Shown one piece after another: positions 19,594 through 29,990 of a stretch of DNA of 64,000 bases. The stretch is from Neoroseomonas lacus (GTDB taxonomy: Bacteria; Pseudomonadota; Alphaproteobacteria; Acetobacterales; Acetobacteraceae). The position numbers and the translations under genes are program-made. The stretch spans positions 124,001 through 188,000 of the forward strand of contig NZ_BMKW01000003.1 in NCBI RefSeq assembly GCF_014644535.1, in the 5' to 3' direction. The stretch's first letter is position 1. The number at the start of each line of letters is the position of its first letter. The notes under the pieces are model-generated. The model searched no databases. It saw only the letters and a program-made list of their open reading frames with translations, and was not told where the DNA came from.

Positions 19594-19690
19594 GGGCGCG
19601 TGATTAGCCGGGCAGGGGGCCGGACGGAAGGGGCGGGGGGCGCTTTGGCCCCTGACGCGCCGGGCTTATGCTGGCCAGCGGTGGGACGGG

Positions 19691-19752
19691 AGAGGGCTTT
19701 GCCCCCTCCGGACCTCCCCGACCAAAGGCCCGAGGCCTTTGGAAACCGATAC
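19691..19752 (+). repeat. Dispersed two-hairpin repeat, copy 1
   Basis: Hairpin 1 is GAGGG...CCCTC with loop around CTTTG. Hairpin 2 is the perfect 9-base stem CCAAAGGCC (19722-19730) and GGCCTTTGG (19734-19742) with loop CGA. The tail is AAACCGATAC. The same layout occurs at 25678, 25845 (inverted) and 52097. Confidence 0.7.
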
Positions 19753-19925
19753 CAGGTGTCGGGCGCGGGGGCTTGTTCCCCGGAGCCCACGGCGCGTCGG
19801 GAAGGGCAGTGGGGCTTGGCACCGACCCTGGGCATCATGCCAATCGCCCAAGGGCCACGAGCCGAGGGCCAAGGGCATCCATTGGCGGCGTTTCGCGATG
19901 CCAATGGCGTCCCGCGGTGAGGTGG

Positions 19926-19951
19926 GTCGAAGGGGCAACGCCCCTTCCGAC
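19926..19951. repeat. Isolated GC-rich hairpin
   Basis: GTCG-A-AGGGGC pairs with GCCCCTT-C-CGAC across loop AAC. It resembles hairpin 1 of the two-hairpin repeat but is not followed by the CCAAA/TTTGG hairpin. It could be a degraded copy or a terminator for the ABC transporter operon, whose permease gene ends at 19994 on the minus strand. Confidence 0.45.
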
Positions 19952-19993
19952 GTCGCGCGCCGCCACATCGTGGAGGCGCCGATTCCGGCGTCA

Positions 19994-20764
19994 CTACGGC
20001 TTCAGGCGGTACCCGGTGCGGAACATCCACCACAATATGGCCAGGCAGATCGCCATGAACCCCGTCATGAAGGCGAGGCTGGCCGCCACGCTGACATCCC
20101 CGACGCCATGGAAGCTCCAGCGGAACCCGCTGACCAGGTAGACCACCGGGTTGAACAGGCTGATCGTCCGCCACGGCTGCGCCAGCATGTCGATCGAGTA
20201 GAAGGCCCCACCCAGGAAGGTCAGCGGCGTCACCACCAGCGACGGAATGATCGCCAACTGCTCGAAGCTCTTCGCCCAGATGCCGATGATGAAGCCGAAC
20301 AGGCTGAACGCGACCGAGGTGATCGCCAGGAACCCCAGCATCCAGAACGGATGGCGGATCTCGAGATCCACGAAGAAGGTCGCCGTCACCAGGATGATCA
20401 GCCCGATGCCGATCGACTTTGTCGCCGCCGCCCCGACATAGGCCACCACTGCCTCGAAGGCCGACAGCGGCGCGGACAATATCTCAAACAGCGTGCCGGT
20501 GAATTTCGGGAAATAGATGGCGATCGACGCATTCGAGATGCTCTGCGTCAGGATCGTCAGCATCATCAGCCCCGGCACGATGAAGGCCCCGTAGTCGACG
20601 CCGCCCATCTGCTGCATGTGCGAGCCGATCGCCGCCCCGAACACGACGAAATACAGCGCCGTGGTGATCACCGGCGTGGCGATGCTCTGCCAGACCGTCC
20701 GCAGCGCGCGCTGCATTTCGGTGCGGTAGATCGCCCAGATCCCGTGGAGATTGATCCCGCGCAT
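19994..20764 (-). CDS. ABC-2 type exporter permease
   Basis: This 256-residue inner-membrane protein has about six hydrophobic helices and the ABC-2 layout. A cytosolic N-terminus ([17 protein letters not shown]) precedes TM1. The conserved C-terminal stretch runs through [25 protein letters not shown] and ends with [17 protein letters not shown]. It pairs with the ATPase gene whose stop overlaps its start by one base (TGATG). The family includes NodJ-like and drug or polysaccharide exporters; the substrate is not evident. Confidence 0.9.
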   Translation of the reverse strand: MRGINLHGIWAIYRTEMQRALRTVWQSIATPVITTALYFVVFGAAIGSHMQQMGGVDYGAFIVPGLMMLTILTQSISNASIAIYFPKFTGTLFEILSAPLSAFEAVVAYVGAAATKSIGIGLIILVTATFFVDLEIRHPFWMLGFLAITSVAFSLFGFIIGIWAKSFEQLAIIPSLVVTPLTFLGGAFYSIDMLAQPWRTISLFNPVVYLVSGFRWSFHGVGDVSVAASLAFMTGFMAICLAILWWMFRTGYRLKP

Positions 20765-21687
20765 CAGCCGCGCTCCACCAGGCTGACGAAGATGTCCTCT
20801 AGCGAACTCCGGGTCGTCTCCAGATCCTTGATGTCGATCCCCAACTCGCCCAGCCGCTTCAACAGCGCCGCGATGCCCGTGCCTTCGCCATGGGCGTCGA
20901 AGGTGAAAACCATCCGCTGCCCATCCGACTGCAGCTCCAGCGGCCAACCCTGCAATTCGGCCGGTATCGCCGCCATCGGCTGCTGCAGCTCCAGCATCAG
21001 CCGCCGCTTGCCCATCTTCTCCATCAGCGCGGCGGTATCCTCGACCAGCAGGATGCGCCCCTTGTCGATGACCCCGACGCGGTCCGCCATCTCCTCGGCC
21101 TCCTCAATGTAATGAGTGGTCAGCACGATCGTGACGCCCCGGTCGCGCAGGCGGCGCACCAGCGCCCACATGTCGCGGCGCAGATTGACGTCCACCCCGG
21201 CGGTCGGCTCGTCGAGGAACAGCAATTCGGGCTCGTGGCTGAGCGCCTTGGCGATCATCACCCGCCGCTTCATCCCGCCCGACAGCTCGATGGTCTTGCT
21301 GTGCCGCTTGTCCCACAGCGACAGGTCGCGCAGCAGCTGCTCGATATAGGCCGGGTCCGGTGCGCGCCCGAACAGCCCGCGGCTGAATTGCACCGTGTTC
21401 CAGACGGTCGAGAAGATATCGAGCGCGATCTCCTGCGGGACGAGGCCGATGGTCGAGCGTGTCGCGCGGAAATCCGTCACGATGTTACGACCGGCGACGA
21501 GGACTGTCCCGGCCGACATGGTAACGGTCCCGCAGACGATGCTGATCAGCGTCGTCTTGCCGGCCCCGTTCGGGCCGAGCAGCGCGAAGATCTCGCCCCG
21601 CCGGACCGCCAGATCGACGCCGCCCAGCGCGGTGAGCCCTGAATCATAATGTTTTTCAACACCGGAAATGGAGAGAATTGGGGGCAT
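20764..21687 (-). CDS. ABC transporter ATP-binding protein
   Basis: This 307-residue ATPase partners the permease gene directly downstream. The Walker A motif is GPNGAGKTT, the signature is [15 protein letters not shown], Walker B is [12 protein letters not shown], and the H-loop is [12 protein letters not shown]-terminal extension of about 80 residues (from [11 protein letters not shown]) resembles the accessory region of NodI/CcmA-like exporters. The frame is open upstream, but ATG 21687 gives the usual [14 protein letters not shown] start. Together the pair forms a two-gene export system inserted between ppiD and tpiA. Confidence 0.92.
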   Translation of the reverse strand: MPPILSISGVEKHYDSGLTALGGVDLAVRRGEIFALLGPNGAGKTTLISIVCGTVTMSAGTVLVAGRNIVTDFRATRSTIGLVPQEIALDIFSTVWNTVQFSRGLFGRAPDPAYIEQLLRDLSLWDKRHSKTIELSGGMKRRVMIAKALSHEPELLFLDEPTAGVDVNLRRDMWALVRRLRDRGVTIVLTTHYIEEAEEMADRVGVIDKGRILLVEDTAALMEKMGKRRLMLELQQPMAAIPAELQGWPLELQSDGQRMVFTFDAHGEGTGIAALLKRLGELGIDIKDLETTRSSLEDIFVSLVERG

Positions 21688-21989
21688 TGCCTCTACTTTT
21701 GATGGACGCCGCACACCCATCGCCGGCCGACGCGTCACGGCGGCAGCATGGCTCGGCGGCGGCGATGTCGATGACGCGTGTCGCGAAGGCGGCTGTGGAT
21801 GAACGAGCCCCGGCACATGAGGTGCCCCGCCCACCGTCGCAATCGCTGCGCGCTTTCATTTGATGCACCTCCCGCCCGGCGCAACCACCGCGCGCCCACC
21901 GCCACGACAGTCCCGCCGAAGCCCCCCATAGACAGCGCATTCCCCCTCACGCTAACCGAAACGTCGAATGCCGAGGGGGAGACGCCATC
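21688..21989. other. Intergenic region between divergent ABC exporter and tpiA
   Basis: These 302 bases separate the divergent start codons of the ABC ATPase and tpiA and presumably contain both promoters. No clear -35/-10 pair and no real ORF were recognised; the frames here have an unusual Arg/His-rich composition. Confidence 0.35.
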
Positions 21990-22721
21990 GTGACGCCTGG
22001 ACTGCGCCCGCTGATCGCCGGGAACTGGAAGATGCATGGCACGCTGCGCGCCTCCGTGGCGCTGGCCGAGGCCATCCGCGCCGGCGCCGATGGCCTGAAC
22101 GCCGAACTCCTGATCTGCCCGCCCTTTCCCTATATCCAGGCGATCGCGATGAGCCTGCTTGGCCAGCCCATCGCGATCGGCGCCCAGGATTGCCACCTGG
22201 TGGTCCAGGGTGCGCATACCGGCGACGTTGCCGCCCCGATGCTGCGTGATTGCGGCGCGACCTACGTCATCCTCGGCCATTCCGAACGCCGCGCCGACCA
22301 TGGCGAGACCGACGCGGTGGTGAAGGCCAAGGCCGCCACCGCCATCGCCCATGGCCTGACGCCCATCATCTGCGTCGGCGAAACCCTCGCCCAGCGTGAG
22401 GCCGGGGAGGCAGAGTCCGTGGTCCGCGCCCAGCTCTCCGGCAGCCTGCCCGATGGTTTCGCCGAAGCGGACGGCGTCGTCGCCTATGAACCCGTCTGGG
22501 CCATCGGCACCGGCAAGACGCCGACCGAGGCCGACATTGCCGCCATCCATGCCGCCCTGCGCCAGGCCGCCGGCGCCACCACCCGGCTGCTCTATGGCGG
22601 CTCGGTCAAGCCGGGCAATGCGGCGGCCATCCTGGCCCTGCCGCATGTCGACGGCGCCCTGGTCGGCGGCGCCAGCCTGGTCGCCGAGGATTTCCTCGCC
22701 ATTGCCCGCGCGGCGGGGTAG
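21990..22721 (+). CDS. tpiA: Triosephosphate isomerase
   Basis: This 243-residue TIM barrel interconverts dihydroxyacetone phosphate and glyceraldehyde 3-phosphate. Catalytic residues are in NWKMHG (Lys), LGHSERR (His) and VAYEPVWAIGTGK (Glu); the phosphate-binding loop is LLYGGSVKPGNA. The start is GTG 21990. secG follows after 36 bases, the usual tpiA-secG-pyrG order. Confidence 0.96.
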   Translation: MTPGLRPLIAGNWKMHGTLRASVALAEAIRAGADGLNAELLICPPFPYIQAIAMSLLGQPIAIGAQDCHLVVQGAHTGDVAAPMLRDCGATYVILGHSERRADHGETDAVVKAKAATAIAHGLTPIICVGETLAQREAGEAESVVRAQLSGSLPDGFAEADGVVAYEPVWAIGTGKTPTEADIAAIHAALRQAAGATTRLLYGGSVKPGNAAAILALPHVDGALVGGASLVAEDFLAIARAAG

Positions 22722-22757
22722 CCCGCCGGCCCCGCCTTGCTGTAGAAGCGCGCCACC

Positions 22758-23081
22758 ATGACCACCGTCCTGCTCGTCCTCCACCTGTTCGTGACCCTCA
22801 CCCTGATCGGCCTCGTGCTGCTGCAGCGCAGTGAGGGCGGCGGGTTGGGCATCGGCTCCTCCCAGGGGATGGGCTCTTTCATGGGCGGGCGCGGCACGGC
22901 CAACCTGCTGACGCGCGGCACGGCGATCCTCGGCACCGCCTTCTTCGTGCTGGCGCTGTCGCTGGCGCTGCTCAACCGCGGCGCCTCGATGCAGTCGCGC
23001 TCGATCCTCGACACGCCGGCCCCGGCGTCCGCCCCGGCCGCACCCGCGGTCCCGGCGCTGCCGGCCGTGCCGAACAACTAA
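22758..23081 (+). CDS. secG: Preprotein translocase subunit SecG
   Basis: This 107-residue inner-membrane subunit of the Sec channel has two membrane helices (about residues 4-22 and 53-72). Between them lies the conserved loop with LLQRSEGGGLGIG, then FMGGRGTANLLTRGTAILGTAF. The C-terminal tail is Pro/Ala-rich, as in many alphaproteobacteria. The gene lies between tpiA and, after a low-GC insertion, pyrG. Confidence 0.94.
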   Translation: MTTVLLVLHLFVTLTLIGLVLLQRSEGGGLGIGSSQGMGSFMGGRGTANLLTRGTAILGTAFFVLALSLALLNRGASMQSRSILDTPAPASAPAAPAVPALPAVPNN

Positions 23082-23149
23082 AGCGCTGAATCGGCGGCGC
23101 CGGGTTAGTCGCCGTGTTTCCAGTATTTAGAATGCCGGCGTGTCGGTAT

Positions 23150-23782
23150 TTACGACATTTGCCTTAGCCGTTCGAACGCAAGGCGGCATTGCGGTTGCTT
23201 GCCTATTTGCGTGAAGTCCAAACAATTTTCCTGAATCCACTCCAGAAACACGTGACGCAATCCCGACATACACTCGCTAACTGCGAATACGACAGAAATT
23301 TCTACTTTTCGGAGAAGAAAAGTATCTGATTGATTGCTTGAATTTGATGGAGGCAAAACACGAGTCCATATAGATTGAGGCGGAATCCCATTTCTAATCA
23401 ATAAATTTCGTGCATACTCGACACGGGCAGATGCAATAGACTGCAGCCCGTTAACTTGAGATTCCGCAATATCCATGCTTCCTTCAATCAGTATTGGTCC
23501 TTCGCTGGATCGAGCGGATTCGATAATTCTGTCCCATCGGCCGGTTAAAATGAATGAATCAGGAATTTCGGTGCTATTCTCCGGATAATAGACATGCCAT
23601 GGATTTATGCGTCGAAATCCGCACGGGTCTGTGGCAAATACTGGTGCATCAGACGTATTTCTTGGGGAACTTTGCGATATAGCTGGTGTTGTGAAGAAAA
23701 TAACGAGTATTGAGAGACTGCAGGCAAAAATTCTACAGGGCAGAAAATTGAAGATCCCTTTGTTCTGCGCGCTCATCTGCAT
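23150..23782 (-). CDS. Low-GC hypothetical exported protein with weak OmpA-C-like segment
   Basis: This is a 210-residue protein on the strand opposite its neighbours, with clearly lower GC and many ATA, AAT and TCA-type codons. The first 36 residues form a signal peptide (basic start, FACSLSILVIFFTTPAISQS). The middle part (about 75-140) has the spacing of an OmpA-type peptidoglycan-binding domain: ILIEGSMDIAES, then SARVEYARNLLIRNGIPPQSI. The key Asp/Arg pattern is imperfect. Four cysteines remain in the mature part. ATG 23776 is an alternative start. Composition suggests horizontal acquisition. Confidence 0.65.
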   Translation of the reverse strand: MQMSAQNKGIFNFLPCRIFACSLSILVIFFTTPAISQSSPRNTSDAPVFATDPCGFRRINPWHVYYPENSTEIPDSFILTGRWDRIIESARSSEGPILIEGSMDIAESQVNGLQSIASARVEYARNLLIRNGIPPQSIWTRVLPPSNSSNQSDTFLLRKVEISVVFAVSECMSGLRHVFLEWIQENCLDFTQIGKQPQCRLAFERLRQMS

Positions 23783-23840
23783 CGGCTCACATCTGTTTCA
23801 AGATAGCTCTATGCGGAATTCAGCACCAAAGAATGATTAG

Positions 23841-25643
<1,803 letters not shown>

Positions 25644-25677
25644 TACCGGCGGCCCTTGAGCTTGACCGGTGGGAGCG

Positions 25678-25742
25678 CGAGGGGCGTCGCCCCTCTCGTG
25701 CTCTCCACACCAAAGGCCTAAGGGCCTTTGGAAACCGATACT
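25678..25742 (+). repeat. Dispersed two-hairpin repeat, copy 2
   Basis: Hairpin 1 is GAGGGGC (25679-25685) and GCCCCTC (25689-25695). Hairpin 2 is CCAAAGGCC (25710-25718) and GGCCTTTGG (25723-25731). The tail is AAACCGATAC, identical to copy 1. It sits 35 bases after the pyrG stop and may work as its terminator. Confidence 0.72.
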
Positions 25743-25844
25743 GGGCGCCACGCGCCACGGTCAGGAAAGTCGCCGGGGCACGCTCTTGCGCCCAGAGCGC
25801 GCGCCGCGGAGACAGTATGCGTTCCACGCCCAGAGCCAAACGAC

Positions 25845-25905
25845 GGCATTCCAAAGTGCACTGCACTTTGGCGGGGTGGCTTGGAGGGGCGGCGCCCCTC
25901 CAGCC
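25845..25905 (-). repeat. Dispersed two-hairpin repeat, copy 3 (inverted)
   Basis: Read on the minus strand it has hairpin 1 (GGAGGGGC, 25894-25901 with 25883-25890), the linker AAGCCACCCCG and then the perfect palindrome CCAAAGTGCA/TGCACTTTGG (25851-25871). The tail is AATGCCG. Linker and tail are nearly identical to copy 4 at 52097-52155. Confidence 0.72.
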
Positions 25906-25947
25906 TTCCTTCTCCGGTCACCCGTGCTGCGCCCTTCCAACCGTCAC

Positions 25948-25976
25948 TTGCCGCGGGGCAGGGGTTGGGCTATAGG
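25948..25976 (+). promoter_or_regulatory. Putative sigma-70 promoter for kdsA
   Basis: A TTGCCG box (25948-25953) and TATAGG (25971-25976) are separated by exactly 17 bases. They are followed by an A-rich leader with repeated AGGAATAAAA words and then the kdsA start at 26099. Box match and spacing are good for a GC-rich genome; there is no experimental support. Confidence 0.4.
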
Positions 25977-26098
25977 AATAAAATCAAGAAATCCGCCGTA
26001 TCGCGCCTGCGTGCCGGCCCAGGAATAAAAAAGTAAAATCCTAAAATCCTAAAATGGCGCTGCGGGCCTCTGCCCTGGCGGCGCCTCCGGAGCGAGCA

Positions 26099-26920
26099 AT
26101 GCGTCACGTCACCATCGGCCCCGTCACCATCGGCAACGACCTGCCGCTGGTCTTCATCTCCGGCCCCTGCCAGATCGAAAGCCGCGCCCATGCGCTGGAG
26201 ACCGCCGCCGCCCTGGCCGAGATGGCCAAGGCCGCCGGCGTGCCGATGATCTACAAATCATCATACGACAAGGCCAATCGCACCTCGGTCAACACCGCGC
26301 GCGGCATCGGCATGACCGAGGGCCTCGCCATCCTGGCCGAGGTCCGCGAAAAGACCGGCCTGCCGACGCTGACCGATGTCCACCTCCCCGACCATTGCGC
26401 CCCCGCGGCCGAGGCGGTGGATGTCCTGCAGATCCCCGCCTTTCTCTGCCGCCAGACCGACCTGCTGCTCGCCGCCGGTGAAACCGGCCGCGCGATCAAC
26501 GTGAAGAAGGGCCAGTTCCTCGCGCCGTGGGACATGAAGAATGTCGCCGCGAAGATCGCCTCCACCGGCAACCACAACATCCTGCTGTGCGAGCGCGGTG
26601 CCTCCTTCGGCTACAACACGCTGGTCGCCGACATGCGTTCCCTGCCGATCATGGCCGAGACCGGCTACCCGGTGGTGATGGACGCGACCCATGCGGTGCA
26701 GCAGCCGGGCGGGCAGGGCACCTCCTCGGGCGGCCAGCGCGAATACGCCCCAGTGATGGCCCGCGCCGCCGTGGCGGTCGGCGTCGCCGCGGTCTTCATC
26801 GAGACGCATGAGGACCCCGACCACGCGCCATCCGACGGCCCGAACATGATCCCGCTGCGCCAGATGCCGGCGCTGATCGCCCGGCTCAAGGCCTTCGACG
26901 CGCTCGCAAAGGCGGGCTGA
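26099..26920 (+). CDS. kdsA: 3-deoxy-8-phosphooctulonate (Kdo-8-P) synthase
   Basis: This 273-residue TIM-barrel enzyme condenses PEP with arabinose 5-phosphate to give Kdo-8-phosphate for lipopolysaccharide. Signatures are [51 protein letters not shown] and [17 protein letters not shown] 26099 has a purine-rich ribosome site (GGAGCGAG) before it. The frame extends to an ATG at 26054, but that adds non-conserved residues. Confidence 0.95.
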   Translation: MRHVTIGPVTIGNDLPLVFISGPCQIESRAHALETAAALAEMAKAAGVPMIYKSSYDKANRTSVNTARGIGMTEGLAILAEVREKTGLPTLTDVHLPDHCAPAAEAVDVLQIPAFLCRQTDLLLAAGETGRAINVKKGQFLAPWDMKNVAAKIASTGNHNILLCERGASFGYNTLVADMRSLPIMAETGYPVVMDATHAVQQPGGQGTSSGGQREYAPVMARAAVAVGVAAVFIETHEDPDHAPSDGPNMIPLRQMPALIARLKAFDALAKAG

Positions 26921-26961
26921 GCCGTGTGGCGCCCGGCCTGCGGCAGCGATGGCGCCGGCGA

Positions 26962-27204
26962 ATGACCCGCCCACCCGGCCTGCCCCCCATGCCGCGCCGG
27001 CCCATCCCGGCGGCGCTCCTGGTGCTGATCCTCGCGGCCCTGCTGTGGTTCTCGCTGCCGGCCGCCTACAAGGTGCTGCAACTCGCCGGCTGGCATTGGG
27101 AGACGGTGCTGGCCGTGCTCGGCGCGCATGTCGCGGTGGTCGGCGGCATCGGCTGGATCGCCTGGATGTTCTGGGCGGCGCGCCGGCCGGGCGATGGCGG
27201 CTGA
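26962..27204 (+). CDS. Small hypothetical membrane protein downstream of kdsA
   Basis: This protein of about 80 residues has two hydrophobic helices (about residues 15-35 and 43-66) with a basic N-terminus (MTRPPGLPPMPRRP). A GTG at 26926, only five bases after kdsA, would add 12 residues rich in Arg; which start is used cannot be decided. No family is recognised. The close position suggests cotranscription with kdsA. Confidence 0.6.
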   Translation: MTRPPGLPPMPRRPIPAALLVLILAALLWFSLPAAYKVLQLAGWHWETVLAVLGAHVAVVGGIGWIAWMFWAARRPGDGG

Positions 27205-27471
27205 CGCCGGCCGGCATCGGCCCATCGGCACAATGCCAACGGCCGAATGTTCGACCGCTGCTATCCGCGTCATGAGGCCCTCGGACGCGTGGTGCCAGCG
27301 GCACGCCTTCGGCGTAACGCGCAAACCCCCGGCTCATCTGGCTTTCGCCGGATTGCCGGCGGGCCGCATCGGCGGCTTCGGCACGAGCCAGGCCCTCGTG
27401 CCGCTGACATAAAACCTTCCTTCATCCGCGCGCCTCGATATTGCCGGCCATTCGATCGAATCCGGGGTCGC

Positions 27472-27771
27472 ATGCGCATCAGCTATCGCGGTGATGGCAC
27501 GCCAGTGCCGATATACGAGCCCGGCGACTATGTCCGTCTGAAGGGCGACGATCCTGGCCCGCTGCGGATGGCGATGGCCGGCGAATGGGGCTGCGTGCTG
27601 CGCAACCGCGGCACGGAGGGCCTCGACATCCGCCTCGCCGGCTTTTCCCGCCCGCGCACCTCGGACCTGCCGGACGTCACCGGCATGCCGCCGCGCCTGG
27701 TCCAGCCCTGCGACCGTCAGGGGTTGAGCCTGGCGTTCCAGCGCGACCTGCGGCGGAAAGCGCGGGCGTAG
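27472..27771 (+). CDS. Small hypothetical protein, paralogue of the 28052 gene
   Basis: This is a 99-residue soluble protein. It shares with the gene 280 bases downstream the pattern MRI-Y-DGTPVP-E-GD-VRL-D-PGP, then AGEWG-VLRN-G-GLDIRLAG-RPR, and ends with V-PCDR-G-LAFQRDL-R. The small beta-rich layout with conserved Gly/Trp/Asp could be an SH3-like barrel, but that is inference. There is no signal peptide. The start ATG 27472 gives the same N-terminus as the paralogue. Confidence 0.7.
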   Translation: MRISYRGDGTPVPIYEPGDYVRLKGDDPGPLRMAMAGEWGCVLRNRGTEGLDIRLAGFSRPRTSDLPDVTGMPPRLVQPCDRQGLSLAFQRDLRRKARA

Positions 27772-28051
27772 AACCAGCGCACCGCCGCCAGCGCCTGAGG
27801 TCCGAAACCACCGCCTACGGCCCGATGCCGTGCATTGGACCGGGAGCGCACATCACGACCACGCCCAGGGGGTCCGTCGCCCCCAACGCGCCCGTGCATG
27901 GCGCGCAAGCCAAGCCGCCGCATGGCGGCGCCAGCGCCTGAAGCCCCACAAAGCCGCCAGCGGTCGACCCGGTCGACCGCTGGCGTAAGCCATTCCTTCA
28001 CGAATGGCGGCCCAGACTTCTCCGACCCACCTGACAATGCCGGGAGGATCT

Positions 28052-28354
28052 ATGCGGATAACCTACCAGCTCGACGGCACCCCGGTGCCCCAGTTCGAGT
28101 CCGGCGACATGGTGCGCTTGGTGCGGGATGAACCCGGACCCATGGTCACCGCCCATGCCGGCGATTGGGGAGAGGTGATGCGCAATCACGGGGCGGGCGG
28201 CCTCGATATCCGCCTCGCCGGCTATTGCCGTCCCCGCAACGCGCCGATGCCGATCGCGACCAGCGTGCCGGCCAGCTATGTCGCACCCTGCGACCGCAGC
28301 GGCGTCCGCCTCCGCCTGCAGCGCGACCTCGCCCGCAGGGCGGAGTTCACCTGA
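28052..28354 (+). CDS. Small hypothetical protein, paralogue of the 27472 gene
   Basis: This 100-residue protein is preceded by a clear ribosome site (GGGAGGATCT). It aligns over its full length with the previous small gene, including MRITY, DGTPVP, VRLVRDEPGP, AGDWGEV, GLDIRLAG, CRPR and PCDRSGV. The pair is a local duplication. The function is unknown. It ends 12 bases before the stop of the convergent lipoprotein gene. Confidence 0.75.
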   Translation: MRITYQLDGTPVPQFESGDMVRLVRDEPGPMVTAHAGDWGEVMRNHGAGGLDIRLAGYCRPRNAPMPIATSVPASYVAPCDRSGVRLRLQRDLARRAEFT

Positions 28355-28366
28355 TCCGCCCGACGC

Positions 28367-29389
28367 TCAGCTGCCGAGTTCGAAGCCACCGCCCCTGACC
28401 GCACGCTGCAGGTCGTTCACCGACTCGGAGAAGTTCTCCCGCCGCGCGATGTTGGTCGCCACCAGGGTGCGCACACGCGCCGACTCCGCCGCCGTTGCCA
28501 CCGCCGGCGCCGAGATGCCACGCGTCTGCGACGCCGGAATGGTGAAGACCGCCGCCGGCGCGTAACCCAGCCGCTGGCCCGTAGGCGTTTCCACCGCGAC
28601 GAAGTCGGCATTGCGCGTCGGCACGATCTGCACTGGCTGGCGCGCCGGCACCTCGGCCACCCGCGCCGCCGCGGGCAGGGGCGCCGCCTGCAGCGGCACC
28701 GGGCGGGCCGGCCGTGTCGCGACCGGACGCGGTGGCGGCGGCGGCGCGCTGCTGGCGCCCGGCGCCACGGCGTCAACGCCGGCGTCGAGCTCGGCCGTAC
28801 GCGCCTGCATGCGCTGCTGCACCTGCTGGCTCATCGCTAGGTCGCGTTCGGCCTGCTGGCGCAGAGCAGCGAGACGGGCCGCGGCCTCCTGGCGCTGGAT
28901 CGCGCCGGCGCGGGCGGCCTCCTGCAACCGCTGGGCCTCTCTCAGCCGGCAATCGGTCACGCTGTCGAGTGCCTGCTGCGTCTGCGCGATCTTGGCGTTT
29001 TCCTGCTCGACATCGGTGGCCACCGCGGCGGCGAGGGCATCCGCATTGCCGCCGGCCTGCTGCTGCCGCTGTTCGAGATAGCTGGAAGCGGCCACCGCCG
29101 CTGCGGCGGAACTCGCGGCCCAGACCAGGGCGCCGAACACGCCCGGGCGGGTGCCGAGCACGCCGCCCACGCCAACCACGGCAGCGCCGGCGACGATCGG
29201 GGCGGCGAAATAGGCCGCATTGCGATCGAACTGCTCGACCTGCGGCCGGCAGGCATCCGTCCCGTCAGCGCCGGCCAATGACGACCCGCCCGACTGCTCG
29301 CCTGCGCAGGCGCTCAACAACAGCACCGACCCCATCATCGCCGTCAGGTAGGGCCGAGAGGGTGTCGGGCCGCGAGACGCGTTGCGCAA
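28367..29389 (-). CDS. Putative lipoprotein with coiled-coil and proline-rich linker
   Basis: This is a protein of about 340 residues. A lipobox (LLLSAC, cysteine near residue 28 from the chosen start) is followed by a glycine/alanine-rich stretch with one possible membrane hairpin (about 65-100). Next comes a long Gln/Ala-rich coiled coil (about 110-200) and a proline-rich linker (PPPPPRP). The C-terminal part (DFVAVETPTGQRLGYAPAAVF) looks SH3-like. No ATG gives a basic signal-peptide start, so the TTG at 29389 with an AGGA-type site upstream is proposed. ATG 29338 would leave almost no n-region. Family unknown. Confidence 0.6.
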   Translation of the reverse strand: MRNASRGPTPSRPYLTAMMGSVLLLSACAGEQSGGSSLAGADGTDACRPQVEQFDRNAAYFAAPIVAGAAVVGVGGVLGTRPGVFGALVWAASSAAAAVAASSYLEQRQQQAGGNADALAAAVATDVEQENAKIAQTQQALDSVTDCRLREAQRLQEAARAGAIQRQEAAARLAALRQQAERDLAMSQQVQQRMQARTAELDAGVDAVAPGASSAPPPPPRPVATRPARPVPLQAAPLPAAARVAEVPARQPVQIVPTRNADFVAVETPTGQRLGYAPAAVFTIPASQTRGISAPAVATAAESARVRTLVATNIARRENFSESVNDLQRAVRGGGFELGS

Positions 29390-29538
29390 GGTGGGATCCT
29401 CCGGTCGGTTCGCGGCGACGATACACCCTCCGGCGGCAGCACCAAGGGTCGATCCGGCCGCTCCGCGCGGCGCGATCCGACACGGCGATCCGTCCAGGGT
29501 GGGATTCAACTCCCCGGTGTCGGCCCGGCTAGCGAAGG

Positions 29539-29823
29539 TCAGATCGTCTGTCCGCGCAGGAACCCGAGGGCGGGCAACGGCACCCATTTCCGCGGCAGGT
29601 CGGACCGCCGGATCGGCGCAACCGAGTAATGCGGCACTGGCTGCTTGGCCCGCACCAGCCAATCGGCATAGGCCATGACTTGCTGGTCCCGCCAAGCCCG
29701 GTCATCCAGCGCCTGGGCGCGTGACCGGAACACTTCTGCGACGCGGCTACGACGCCCTACCGTCGCCACGACGGCCCAGAGCGTATCGTCATCCCCGGCA
29801 CGGACATTGACCAGGATCCCCAC
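29539..29823 (-). CDS. Hypothetical protein of about 95 residues
   Basis: This is an unrecognised soluble ORF. The central part (VAEVFRSRAQALDDRAWRDQ) is helical and the end (SDLPRKWVPLPALGFLRGQ) is compact and plausible as real protein. The start is uncertain: GTG 29823 is used here, TTG 29859 is also in frame, and neither has a good ribosome site. The ORF lies between the lipoprotein gene and the luciferase-like gene on the same strand. Confidence 0.4.
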   Translation of the reverse strand: MGILVNVRAGDDDTLWAVVATVGRRSRVAEVFRSRAQALDDRAWRDQQVMAYADWLVRAKQPVPHYSVAPIRRSDLPRKWVPLPALGFLRGQTI

Positions 29824-29990
29824 ACACGCACGGTGGCAAATCCAAAGGGGGCGGGTCAAGCACGGGGCGGCGTGTGACCTCCGTCACCGGCAAGACAAAG
29901 CCGTGATCCGGGGCAGGCGGAGGCGCGGCGGTTCGGTCGCGCGAACCCCGGCCCCATCCGCGGCATGCACAGTCTCCGCCCCGGGCACCC

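Larger units (their letters stand above)
19594..19993. other. Intergenic region rich in hairpins
   Basis: This 400-base gap lies between ppiD and the ABC permease gene. It holds one copy of the two-hairpin repeat (19691-19752). It also holds an inverted repeat around GCATCCATTGGC near 19875-19913 and a strong hairpin with AGGGGC/GCCCCT arms at 19926-19951. No ORF here looks coding. Confidence 0.5.
25644..26098. other. Intergenic region between pyrG and kdsA with repeats and promoter
   Basis: This gap of 455 bases contains two copies of the two-hairpin repeat in opposite orientation (25678-25742 and 25845-25905). It also has a putative promoter (25948-25976) and an AT-rich tract (about 25971-26055) with repeated AGGAATAAAA and CCTAAAAT words. 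No ORF here is supported. Confidence 0.5.

Noticed and set aside
19600-19920. Short frames across the repeat region after ppiD read as peptides such as GLWKP
   Set aside because: These peptides come from repeat DNA that recurs in several intergenic sites and frames; no start site or homology.
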